Of a DNA stretch of 8,034 nucleotides, positions 1-6,125 are shown piece after piece. The DNA comes from Planctomycetota bacterium (GTDB lineage Bacteria > Planctomycetota > PUPC01 > JACPCR01), in NCBI GenBank assembly GCA_030740295.1, contig JASLXP010001215.1, positions 1-8,034 of the forward strand, in the 5' to 3' direction. The notes beneath the pieces are model-generated. The model saw only the letters and a program-made list of their open reading frames with translations. It was not told the origin of the DNA and ran no database searches. Position 1 is the first letter of the stretch. Every line of letters starts with the position of its first letter. A program made the position numbers and the translations under genes.

Positions 1-1895
1 GGAACGGCTGCGGAAAGAGTCTTTGACTCTTCGATGGCCTCGGCAATCCGGAAGGCAGCCTCAGGTTTGGCCTGAGATGACCTGAGCTTCAGGATCTCCC
101 GAAAGATAGAAATGGCCGCTTCATAGTTTCCCTTCTCAAGATGTATCATTCCGATTTCCTTCATGGCCATATCCACAAGGGGTGAATCTGGGTAGATCTG
201 ATTAAAGACATGGCAGGTCTGGATGGCGGCCGAGTAATCGCGTTTGGTCATCTGCATCTTCCATTTGAGCTGATATGCCTTTTCCCTCAGTTCCTGTGGC
301 ATTGGGGATTCGAGTTTTATGATTTCTTCCACTTTTTCGATGCCTTCGTCGGAACGTTCGCATGCGCCGTCCATCAGCCCCATATCTCGAAAAATCCGTC
401 CCAGTTCGAGAAATGCGGAGCCTTCTACTAATTGTTTGCGTGCCCGAATCACAGCATCGTATACCACATTCTGTGTTGCCTGTGGCCGGCCATCCAGTTC
501 GCCGACAACCCTGATGCTGGCCATGACAAGGCGAGGAACATCACCATTTATGTGAAGGTGGTCGGTGTAGCTGACAATAATCTCATCGTTGATGTCGCAG
601 GCAAGAATGGAATCCGTTTTATCGACATCCTGTCCCGCTCGGGACCGCAACAATTCAACTTTGCCTACAAACCGCCCGCTATGGACGGGCAGTTCACCGA
701 ACTCTTGGAGATCTACGGTCACTTCGTCACGAACTTCGTACTGTTCTTCCTCTTCTTCTGCGTTGAACAGTTTTTCAATGTCAATGCTGTCAAAAGCAGG
801 GGCGTTTTCGTCTTCCTTCTTTTCCACGCGATAACGCGAGATCAGTTGCACTTTGGCGGTTTCGGCCGCGTCGGTCTTATCAAGGTCGGCTTCCTTGAGG
901 GTCATGAAAAGAGGCTGCCCAATAAATGCTGCCACGGCTTTGCCTTCGTAAGTGCCGAGTGTGAAATCCAGGTTGGCAGTTGAGACCACTCGGGTGATGC
1001 TCTCCCGAGGGATGTTGTGTTCGCCGTCGATGGTATTGTCATCCATATAAACGACGGTAAGGGTATCGCCGCCGAGAATCTGGATCGTTGCGTCGTTGTG
1101 GGTTTCAGGGCTCGCGGAGGCTACTCTGGTAGCGATAGATGCAATGTATGTTTCACCTTTGCTCGATAGTGGAGTGCAAGGCACGACTTCCCGGTCTCCG
1201 CCTTCCGTAGTAATTTCCACGGTAATGTTGCGTCCTAGCTTTTTCAGGATCGGCAGGTCGGCATCATTGATTTTTATGTAGTAACGGTGCCCCGCTTCGA
1301 TGTATTTGATGCTGTCGCTTTCCGGATCAACAAAAGTGCCGACCAGGGAGAGTGATTCGATGGCTTTGTTCCAATTCTTTTGCATGAAGTGGCACATACC
1401 GATGTAGTAGTATGCCTGGTTGGCCCAGATTGTGTTCGGATACGTGCGTGTAATTTGACGAAGAATGGGGAAGGTCGCGTTGTATTGACGTGTCTGATAA
1501 AGCGCGACTCCGGTCAGGTAGAGCCCTTCAAGGTAGAGCTCGAGCTCATCGCCGCGTAATTTCTTTTCGGTTTTCTTCAGTTGCTTCAGATGGGCGAAGG
1601 CGCGGACGGCTTCTTCCTGTTTATGGGTATCCAGGTAGTGCTTGCCAAGCGCGAGCCAGGCTTTAAAGCGTACGAAGCTCTGCGGGTACTGTTCGATAAT
1701 CGTCAACAACATTTTTTCGCCGCGCTCGTGCTCGCGCAGGGAGAGAAAATCCTTCGCTTTCTTCAGGAGGCGATTGGCTTCAAAATCGCCGGCACTTTTG
1801 CGTGCTCGGCGTTGTTTGCGCGGGCGCTCCGCAAAGGTGTCAGGAAGGAAAAGGGGGATAAGGAGTAGAGGCAGTGTTAGTAATTTCATATTCAT
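1..1895 (-). CDS. Exported TPR protein with duplicated beta-rich insert (3' end beyond window)
   Basis: The frame is open from the start codon to the left edge, giving 631 residues with the C-terminus missing. Residues 1-22 form a signal peptide with a long leucine/proline-rich core and likely cleavage after TFA, so the protein should be exported to the periplasm or outer membrane. TPR-like helical pairs occur at about 38-185 and again at about 490-625 (for example IGMIHLEKGNYEAAISIFRE). Between them, about 204-464 is beta-rich and contains two copies of a module: an 'xxDADL' strand, then a strand ending in a GDTLTVVYMDD-like or NDEIIVSYTDH-like motif, then a strand ending in RVV. An acidic run (EEEEE) lies near 380. 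The start at 1895 (ATG) has no clear Shine-Dalgarno; ATG 1889 (Met3, giving MKLL) is equally possible. It follows the other TPR gene by 50 nt and is probably co-transcribed. The exact function is unknown; a structural or scaffolding envelope role is inferred. Confidence 0.85.
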   Translation of the reverse strand, partial: MNMKLLTLPLLLIPLFLPDTFAERPRKQRRARKSAGDFEANRLLKKAKDFLSLREHERGEKMLLTIIEQYPQSFVRFKAWLALGKHYLDTHKQEEAVRAFAHLKQLKKTEKKLRGDELELYLEGLYLTGVALYQTRQYNATFPILRQITRTYPNTIWANQAYYYIGMCHFMQKNWNKAIESLSLVGTFVDPESDSIKYIEAGHRYYIKINDADLPILKKLGRNITVEITTEGGDREVVPCTPLSSKGETYIASIATRVASASPETHNDATIQILGGDTLTVVYMDDNTIDGEHNIPRESITRVVSTANLDFTLGTYEGKAVAAFIGQPLFMTLKEADLDKTDAAETAKVQLISRYRVEKKEDENAPAFDSIDIEKLFNAEEEEEQYEVRDEVTVDLQEFGELPVHSGRFVGKVELLRSRAGQDVDKTDSILACDINDEIIVSYTDHLHINGDVPRLVMASIRVVGELDGRPQATQNVVYDAVIRARKQLVEGSAFLELGRIFRDMGLMDGACERSDEGIEKVEEIIKLESPMPQELREKAYQLKWKMQMTKRDYSAAIQTCHVFNQIYPDSPLVDMAMKEIGMIHLEKGNYEAAISIFREILKLRSSQAKPEAAFRIAEAIEESKTLSAAV

Positions 1896-1945
1896 AGACT
1901 CGACTTGCTTGTTCGTCTTGCCCTCAGAGTGGACAACAAGAAGTG

Positions 1946-3751
1946 TTAATCCGCATCGACTCCGCCACCGATTTTGATTCCCAGCGCCTCCAACCGTTCG
2001 TGAGCTGTGTTGGATTCGCCAGACTTGGGGTATTTCTTCATAACGCCGCGGAGGGCACCGACCTCTTCAACTTTTTTTCCTGCGGCCTGATAGATCTGAG
2101 CGATGGTCAATGCAGCCTTGGGGGCGACGTTCTCGAAGAAATTCTCGATTTCCTTCAATTGTGCGATCGCGTTAGCCAGCTTTCCCATGCGCACATAATT
2201 AGTAGCGATGCGAAATAGCGTGTCAGGAGGATTGTCGGCTTGGCGCAATGCCTGAATGGCGCTTGGCCAATTGCGGGTACCTTCATAAAGGTCGGCCATC
2301 AGGAGCCAGGCTTCTTTGGCGTATTCGGGCAGGTTCACCACCTTTTTGCCCATCGGTATGCCCCGTCTGGCGTCTCCCCTGTAATGGAAGTATTTCAGAC
2401 GCCAGTAGTTCGCATAATCCTGATCCTTTAAAGAGGCATACAACCTTAAGACCAGGTTTTCGTCACGTGACCAGAGGTAGGAGGCAACCTCGACCTTCAT
2501 GGACGCCTTCATTTCATTTAGTCTGAATTTGCCGAACAGATTGGCCGCCATCGCGCTGTCCTTGACTTTTTCATAAATCGCCTTCATGAGATTAAACAGG
2601 TCGCGGTTGCTCATCTGTTCGAAATTAAATCGCGGGTACACCGAATCTTTGGCCAGCTTCCGCGCTCCCACCTCCGAAAGCACGCAAAGGAGGTTGTAGG
2701 TGGACTGATTGTTCATTTTGGTCCAGTCAATCTTCTTGAAGTAGTCAGCAATCTTTGCCGCGTGGCCCGCATAAATCTCAAGCCAGCGTATGACGCGATT
2801 GTTCAGGGCTTCCTTGCGGGGATTCCTGGCATATATCTGATCGACACTGGTATACCATTGGCTGACTTTCTGATGCGATTGCCAGGCGAACCACGCCTGG
2901 TCCAGTTGGAAGCCGTCGCTGTCCATAAATTTGCCAGCCATCTTCTTTGACCAGTAGCCGTAATAATAGCTGCGTTCTTTTTTCTGGAACTGGTTAAAGG
3001 AAGAATAGGCTTTGACCTTAGCGACTACCGCAGTCCAGTAAGCCCGGTCGTCTTCCAGGTCTTTGGGCATGGGGGAACGCGCAGAGGTGGTGCTGAACGC
3101 CCTGGCTTTTGAATAAAAGTCTCGGAGCTTCGGTTCGTCCGGCTTGCGCCGTACATAATGATAGACCACTGGATTAATAGAATTCCCCATCACAGTTGAA
3201 TTCGTCTTGTTGCGAAAGTTTTCAGGTACCATTCGGTAGTACTTGACCGCCATGTCATATTTTTCCTGCTTGAGCATGTTGTATGCAAGAATACTGATGG
3301 CCGGCGCAGCGAGGTGATGCTGGCGGTATTCCACATCCTCCATCATTGAAGCCCATGTCTTCAGGGCTTTGTGCAGGTCCCCATTCTTATGGTGACAGGC
3401 CCCAATGTAGTATTGGGCCGCGGCGGCAAAGTGGACGTCATCCGGGAAATAATCGAGCAGCTCCTGGTATTCGCTGATCGCCTTATACCGCTTGTTGTCC
3501 ATGTGAAGGCATCGTGCCTTGCGCAACAGCGCATAAGGAATGGCTTTCGATTTTGGGAACTCGACGACGAATGAATCGTACGATTTGGCCGCGAGCCGAT
3601 ACTCTCTCTTTGAAAAGACTCTGTCGCACTTATTGAGAACGTGAGCCTCGAAAGTGTCGAGCTTTTTGAATGCCTCGATGGGGTAGATGATCTCTTCCTG
3701 CGCTTGAAGGTGACAGGCGAGGAGGATGAGTGGAAGAGAGACGATTCTCAT
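1946..3751 (-). CDS. Exported TPR-repeat protein, BamD/YbgF-like architecture, 601 aa
   Basis: The 601-residue protein begins with a short hydrophobic leader (MRIVSLPLILLACHLQA). It could be cut after Ala17 or, less certainly, act as a lipoprotein signal with Cys13. Residues about 42-140 carry TPR units of the kind seen in outer-membrane assembly and cell-division coordinator proteins: FSKREYRLAAKSYDSFVVEF and RYKAISEYQELLDYFPDD end in the typical 'YP/FP' turn of TPR_6-type repeats. A second TPR block lies at about 479-590 (NWPSAIQALRQA, GKLANAIAQLKEI, VMKKYPKSG). The middle, about 150-470, is helical and rich in Tyr, Trp and Lys (ERSYYYGYWSKK), without a family I recognise. No catalytic motif is visible, so a protein-protein scaffold in the periplasm or at the outer membrane is the likely role. 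It is upstream of a second exported TPR gene, and the two were probably made as a pair. Confidence 0.85.
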   Translation of the reverse strand: MRIVSLPLILLACHLQAQEEIIYPIEAFKKLDTFEAHVLNKCDRVFSKREYRLAAKSYDSFVVEFPKSKAIPYALLRKARCLHMDNKRYKAISEYQELLDYFPDDVHFAAAAQYYIGACHHKNGDLHKALKTWASMMEDVEYRQHHLAAPAISILAYNMLKQEKYDMAVKYYRMVPENFRNKTNSTVMGNSINPVVYHYVRRKPDEPKLRDFYSKARAFSTTSARSPMPKDLEDDRAYWTAVVAKVKAYSSFNQFQKKERSYYYGYWSKKMAGKFMDSDGFQLDQAWFAWQSHQKVSQWYTSVDQIYARNPRKEALNNRVIRWLEIYAGHAAKIADYFKKIDWTKMNNQSTYNLLCVLSEVGARKLAKDSVYPRFNFEQMSNRDLFNLMKAIYEKVKDSAMAANLFGKFRLNEMKASMKVEVASYLWSRDENLVLRLYASLKDQDYANYWRLKYFHYRGDARRGIPMGKKVVNLPEYAKEAWLLMADLYEGTRNWPSAIQALRQADNPPDTLFRIATNYVRMGKLANAIAQLKEIENFFENVAPKAALTIAQIYQAAGKKVEEVGALRGVMKKYPKSGESNTAHERLEALGIKIGGGVDAD

Positions 3752-3767
3752 GTAGCTTGTTATTTGT

Positions 3768-3787
3768 AGTTTACTCGCCAGTGAACT
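3768..3787 (-). promoter_or_regulatory. Imperfect dyad upstream of the TPR gene pair
   Basis: On the minus strand AGTTCACT and AGTAAACT flank a GGCG loop: an 8-bp inverted repeat with one mismatch, 16 nt before the ATG at 3751. No T-run follows, so a terminator is unlikely. A weak promoter-like pair lies just upstream (TTGTGT at 3807-3812 and TAAAGT at 3785-3790, 16-nt spacer), which would put the dyad near a transcription start, as an operator or leader hairpin. Both readings are tentative; the gap between hydrolase and TPR gene is only 73 nt. Confidence 0.25.
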
Positions 3788-3824
3788 TTAAATGACATTC
3801 CTGGAAACACAAGCTCTCGATCGG

Positions 3825-4652
3825 TCATGTGAGATCAGACGGTTGAAACAGCCACTCCCGGGTGATTTCAAACACACTGACCGTATCCACGAATCCGATG
3901 CGATTCCAGAATGGCTCACAGATGAGCGTCTGTAGCTCTACGTCTGCGTGATTCGAAAGAAAGGTCGAGTACTCCTTCGAGACCTTATCGTTATGAGAAA
4001 TCTGTAAGAGGAGTGTGCGATCGGGGACGCTCGTGTCTGCGCTGGTGAGGTCTGTTTCTTTGATCCCTTCAGTGAGCTCTTTTCGCATCAGATAGCCGTC
4101 CATATCGATGACGTTTTCCTCTTCCGCGTCTGAGGCCAGTTCCTCTTCTCCCTTTGTCGCCTTCCCTGAGGTCATCATCTGGCGAATCATGAATCGGCGC
4201 ATTTCCTGCCGATGAAACTGTTTGCCGCTGATGATCGGCTGCCAGAGGATGAGGTCGGACACGGATTCCGATTGCTGCGCGGCCTGGATGCCGATGAAGC
4301 CGCCGAATCTGACACCGAGCACGCAGATCCTGTCGAGGCCGCTCTTCTCTTTAAGGCACTCGATGGCCGCAACGGTATCACCGATCCAGTCTTCAAGTAA
4401 GTAGTCCTGGAAATAGCCGTCGCTGTCGCCAGTGCCGCGATAATCGAATCGAAGAGACGCGACTCCTTTATCCGCCAGATGGCGGGCAAGTTCTACGAAG
4501 ACCCGGTATGTGGATTTCTGTTCTTCGGCGAAAGGGGAACAGTAGACGATGGCATGTGTCGGGTCGCCGTCCGGGAGGTGGAGGATGCCATAGACGTTCT
4601 GGCCGCCTGAAGAGATTTGGACGAAGTCCTCGGTCCCCATGGTAGTCACCAC
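3825..4652 (-). CDS. Alpha/beta-hydrolase-fold protein, exosortase-associated hydrolase 2-like, probable pseudoenzyme
   Basis: This 275-residue protein has the alpha/beta-hydrolase layout: an oxyanion-loop segment CSPFAEEQKS (38-47), strand plus LRFDYRGTGDSDG (67-79), nucleophile elbow at about 113-118, and LILWQPIISGK (134-144). The PFAEE and LWQPxxSGK signatures recall the exosortase system-associated hydrolase 2 family (TIGR03101), from memory. The elbow reads G-V-R-F-G, with Arg115 where GxSxG hydrolases carry the nucleophilic Ser. The region where the catalytic His is expected reads CEPFWNRIG, with no His. A candidate acid is present in SHNDKVS (219-225). It may therefore bind acyl groups or ACP rather than hydrolyse them, or use other chemistry. 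The start is GTG 4652, 3 nt after the ACP stop, with GGAAGG 7 nt upstream; ATG 4640 is an alternative preceded by GGTGGTGA. The tight spacing suggests translational coupling with the ACP. An acidic linker (about 168-182) lies in the lid region. Confidence 0.8.
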   Translation of the reverse strand: MVTTMGTEDFVQISSGGQNVYGILHLPDGDPTHAIVYCSPFAEEQKSTYRVFVELARHLADKGVASLRFDYRGTGDSDGYFQDYLLEDWIGDTVAAIECLKEKSGLDRICVLGVRFGGFIGIQAAQQSESVSDLILWQPIISGKQFHRQEMRRFMIRQMMTSGKATKGEEELASDAEEENVIDMDGYLMRKELTEGIKETDLTSADTSVPDRTLLLQISHNDKVSKEYSTFLSNHADVELQTLICEPFWNRIGFVDTVSVFEITREWLFQPSDLT

Positions 4653-4655
4653 CCG

Positions 4656-4916
4656 TTAACCTTCCGCCTGCTTCTTGGTGACGAACTCGGCGATCTGTTT
4701 CACTGTTCGGAAATTCTCGATGTCGAATTCATCTTCATCAATTTCGATGTCCATCTCAGTCTCGAGTCCGACGACGATGTCGAAAATACGGACGGAATCG
4801 AGGTCGATGGATTCCATCAGGTCGTCGTCAGTGCCAATCTCGTTGGGCTCGATCTTGAGGAAGAGGAGCTCGACGATCATTTTTTTCAGTTGGTCTTCAA
4901 GTGTGGTATCGCTCAT
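4656..4916 (-). CDS. Stand-alone acyl carrier protein
   Basis: This is an 86-residue, strongly acidic four-helix carrier protein. The phosphopantetheine attachment site is Ser41 in IDLDSVRIFDIV, the equivalent of the classic DSL motif, preceded by the usual acidic GTDDDLMES loop and followed by helix II (VVGLETEMDIEIDEDEF) and a C-terminal helix (TVKQIAEFVTKK). It would carry an acyl chain as a thioester in the cytoplasm. The start at 4916 is chosen because a perfect AGGAGG lies 8 nt upstream (4925-4930) and the ACP homology begins there; an in-frame ATG at 5054 would only add translated leader. It is not in a fab cluster: it follows the E1 alpha/beta pair and is 3 nt upstream of a hydrolase-like gene, so it is probably a dedicated carrier for this operon. 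DltC-like or polyketide-type carriers are alternatives to a fatty-acid ACP. Confidence 0.92.
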   Translation of the reverse strand: MSDTTLEDQLKKMIVELLFLKIEPNEIGTDDDLMESIDLDSVRIFDIVVGLETEMDIEIDEDEFDIENFRTVKQIAEFVTKKQAEG

Positions 4917-4924
4917 GGTGTGTT

Positions 4925-4930
4925 CCTCCT
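4925..4930 (-). promoter_or_regulatory. Strong Shine-Dalgarno of the ACP gene
   Basis: AGGAGG on the minus strand, 8 nt before ATG 4916. It is the only consensus-strength ribosome site seen in the window and decides the ACP start against the in-frame ATG at 5054. It implies the ACP is made at a higher rate than the E1 subunits. Confidence 0.85.
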
Positions 4931-4966
4931 GTGTTTCGTTTGTATCTGCTGCAGTGATGGGTTCGG

Positions 4967-4988
4967 CTCTGCCGAGAGCGAGGCAGAG
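4967..4988 (-). promoter_or_regulatory. Perfect 7-bp hairpin in the ACP leader
   Basis: CTCTGCC and GGCAGAG form a perfect stem around an 8-nt loop in the spacer upstream of the ACP. No U-tract follows, so it is not an intrinsic terminator. It could be an mRNA processing or stabilising structure that separates E1 from ACP expression. A hairpin of this size can also occur by chance. Confidence 0.3.
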
Positions 4989-5020
4989 TTCTCTCAGGTC
5001 GCTTGTCATCCTTAAGCGCC

Positions 5021-5047
5021 ATGTTACCGCGTTGGGGCTCATGTCAA
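5021..5047 (-). promoter_or_regulatory. Candidate internal promoter for ACP-hydrolase
   Basis: The minus strand has an exact TTGACA at 5047-5042 and TAACAT (4 of 6 to TATAAT) at 5026-5021, with a 15-nt spacer, shorter than ideal. It lies about 105 nt upstream of the ACP start and would give the ACP and hydrolase their own transcript. Weak evidence. Confidence 0.22.
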
Positions 5048-5145
5048 CTTTCATCTATGAACCTCTTCAGGTGCTCGATGTCATCTTTATCCTGTCCGCT
5101 TCCTCTCATGGATTTCAAATCTATCAATCCCTGGGGCGATATTAA
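5044..5145 (-). pseudogene. Possible remnant of a nucleotidyltransferase C-terminus
   Basis: An open stretch of 33 codons ends in TGA at 5044-5046 and overlaps the E1-beta stop by 3-4 nt in another frame. It reads LISPQGLIDLKSMRGSG, then QDKDDIEHLKRFIDES. This pattern, 'IS-xx-LI-x-LK' followed by 'QD-xx-DIEHLKR', is the usual C-terminal signature of small nucleotidyltransferases (AbiEii/DUF6036-like, and toxin-antitoxin-type NTases), whose family ends resemble 'ISxxDLIxLKxxxGRxQDxxDIxxL'. No catalytic GG/GS...DxD part is present upstream, because that space is E1-beta. An ATG at 5109 would give only 21 residues and has no ribosome site. I read it as a fossil left by loss of an accessory gene between E1-beta and the ACP; chance resemblance over so short a stretch is possible. 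Confidence 0.4.
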
Positions 5146-6119
5146 TCCTCCACCATGGCTTCCTGGACGGCTCGGATGATATCGGCTGCGCCAGGAATGA
5201 CATACTGCTCCAGCGGCTCACTGCAAGGCACGGGAACGTCTTTGGCTGCCACGCGGCGGACGGGGCCGTCTAGATCGTAGAAACACTCTTCGACCACTCG
5301 CATTCCAATTTCTGCTCCAACACCGCCGGTGAGGTGTCCCTCTTCGGCAACGACCAGATGGGCAGTCTTGGAGACGGACTCGCAGATGGTGTCCATGTCG
5401 AGAGGATTCAATGTGCGGGGGTCGACGACTTCAATATCGATGCCTTCGTTGGATAGGACCTGGGCGGATTTCAACGCGTCTTCGACCAGTTGGCCGGTGG
5501 CTACGACCGTGCAGTCTTCGCCTTCGCGCACGACGCGGGCCTCGCCGAAGGGGACGGTGTAGGCTTCATCGGGAACTTCGCCGCGGCGCCCGTAAAGAGT
5601 CTTGTTCTCGATGAAGACGACCGGGTTGTTGTCACGAATGGCTGTCTTGAGAAGGCCCTTGGCATCGTATGCGTTGGAGGGCACGGCAACCTTGACGCCG
5701 GGGATGCTCATGAAAATCGTATCCAGTGACTGCGAATGGGTGGGCCCGTACCCGCGGCGCGCCCCGGCCGGTGTGCGCAAAACCATCGGCACCGTAACCG
5801 AGTCGCCGTACATGTAACGATACTTCGCGCCGTGGTTGAGAAGCTGGTCGAGCGCGAGGAAGCAGAAATCCATAAACATGATTTCTACAATCGGCCTCGA
5901 ACCAAGCAGGGCCGCGCCGATGGCTGAGCCGACGATGACTTCTTCGGCGACCGGCGTATTCCGAATCCGGTCAGTGCCAAATTCTTCGGCCATTCCTCTG
6001 GTGATGCCGAATGCTCCTCCGTGAATGATGTCTTCCCCAAGAATGAAGACGCTTTCATCGCGTTGCATCTCTTCTCTGAGCGCGTCGCGGACGGCGTGTG
6101 AATAGAAAACTTCTGCCAT
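5142..6119 (-). CDS. 2-oxoacid/acetoin dehydrogenase E1 component, beta subunit
   Basis: This 325-residue, full-length E1-beta (transketolase-like pyrimidine-binding plus transketolase C-terminal domain) pairs with the alpha subunit to decarboxylate a 2-oxoacid, or cleave acetoin, on thiamine diphosphate. Visible landmarks are the N-terminal GEDIIHGGAFGIT (28-40), Glu59 in NTPVAEE (the ThDP-activating Glu of NTPxxE), GSAIGAALLG (64-73), His128 in GPTHSQSLD (the conserved active-site His), PGVKVAVPSN (140-149) and VVDPRTLNPLD (231-241). The C-terminal domain begins near 190. The start at 6119 lies 6 nt after the alpha stop and lacks a Shine-Dalgarno, so translation is probably coupled. Pyruvate, branched-chain 2-oxoacid and acetoin enzymes cannot be separated reliably by eye; the sequence style is closest to pyruvate/acetoin E1. 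No E2 or E3 follows: the next gene is an ACP. Confidence 0.93.
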   Translation of the reverse strand: MAEVFYSHAVRDALREEMQRDESVFILGEDIIHGGAFGITRGMAEEFGTDRIRNTPVAEEVIVGSAIGAALLGSRPIVEIMFMDFCFLALDQLLNHGAKYRYMYGDSVTVPMVLRTPAGARRGYGPTHSQSLDTIFMSIPGVKVAVPSNAYDAKGLLKTAIRDNNPVVFIENKTLYGRRGEVPDEAYTVPFGEARVVREGEDCTVVATGQLVEDALKSAQVLSNEGIDIEVVDPRTLNPLDMDTICESVSKTAHLVVAEEGHLTGGVGAEIGMRVVEECFYDLDGPVRRVAAKDVPVPCSEPLEQYVIPGAADIIRAVQEAMVED

Positions 6120-6125
6120 GATAAG

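Noticed and set aside
432..983. 183-codon open frame on the plus strand
   Set aside because: It lies wholly antisense to the exported TPR gene, whose frame gives a signal peptide and repeats; the plus-strand product shows no recognisable family.
4917..5054. N-terminal extension of the ACP from the in-frame ATG at 5054
   Set aside because: ACP homology starts at 4916, which has AGGAGG 8 nt upstream; the extra 46 residues have no domain character and no ribosome site.
4617..5145. Overlapping plus-strand open frames opposite the ACP
   Set aside because: They mirror the codon bias of the ACP and its leader; products are low-complexity (Ser-rich or Asp/Glu-rich) with no ribosome site.
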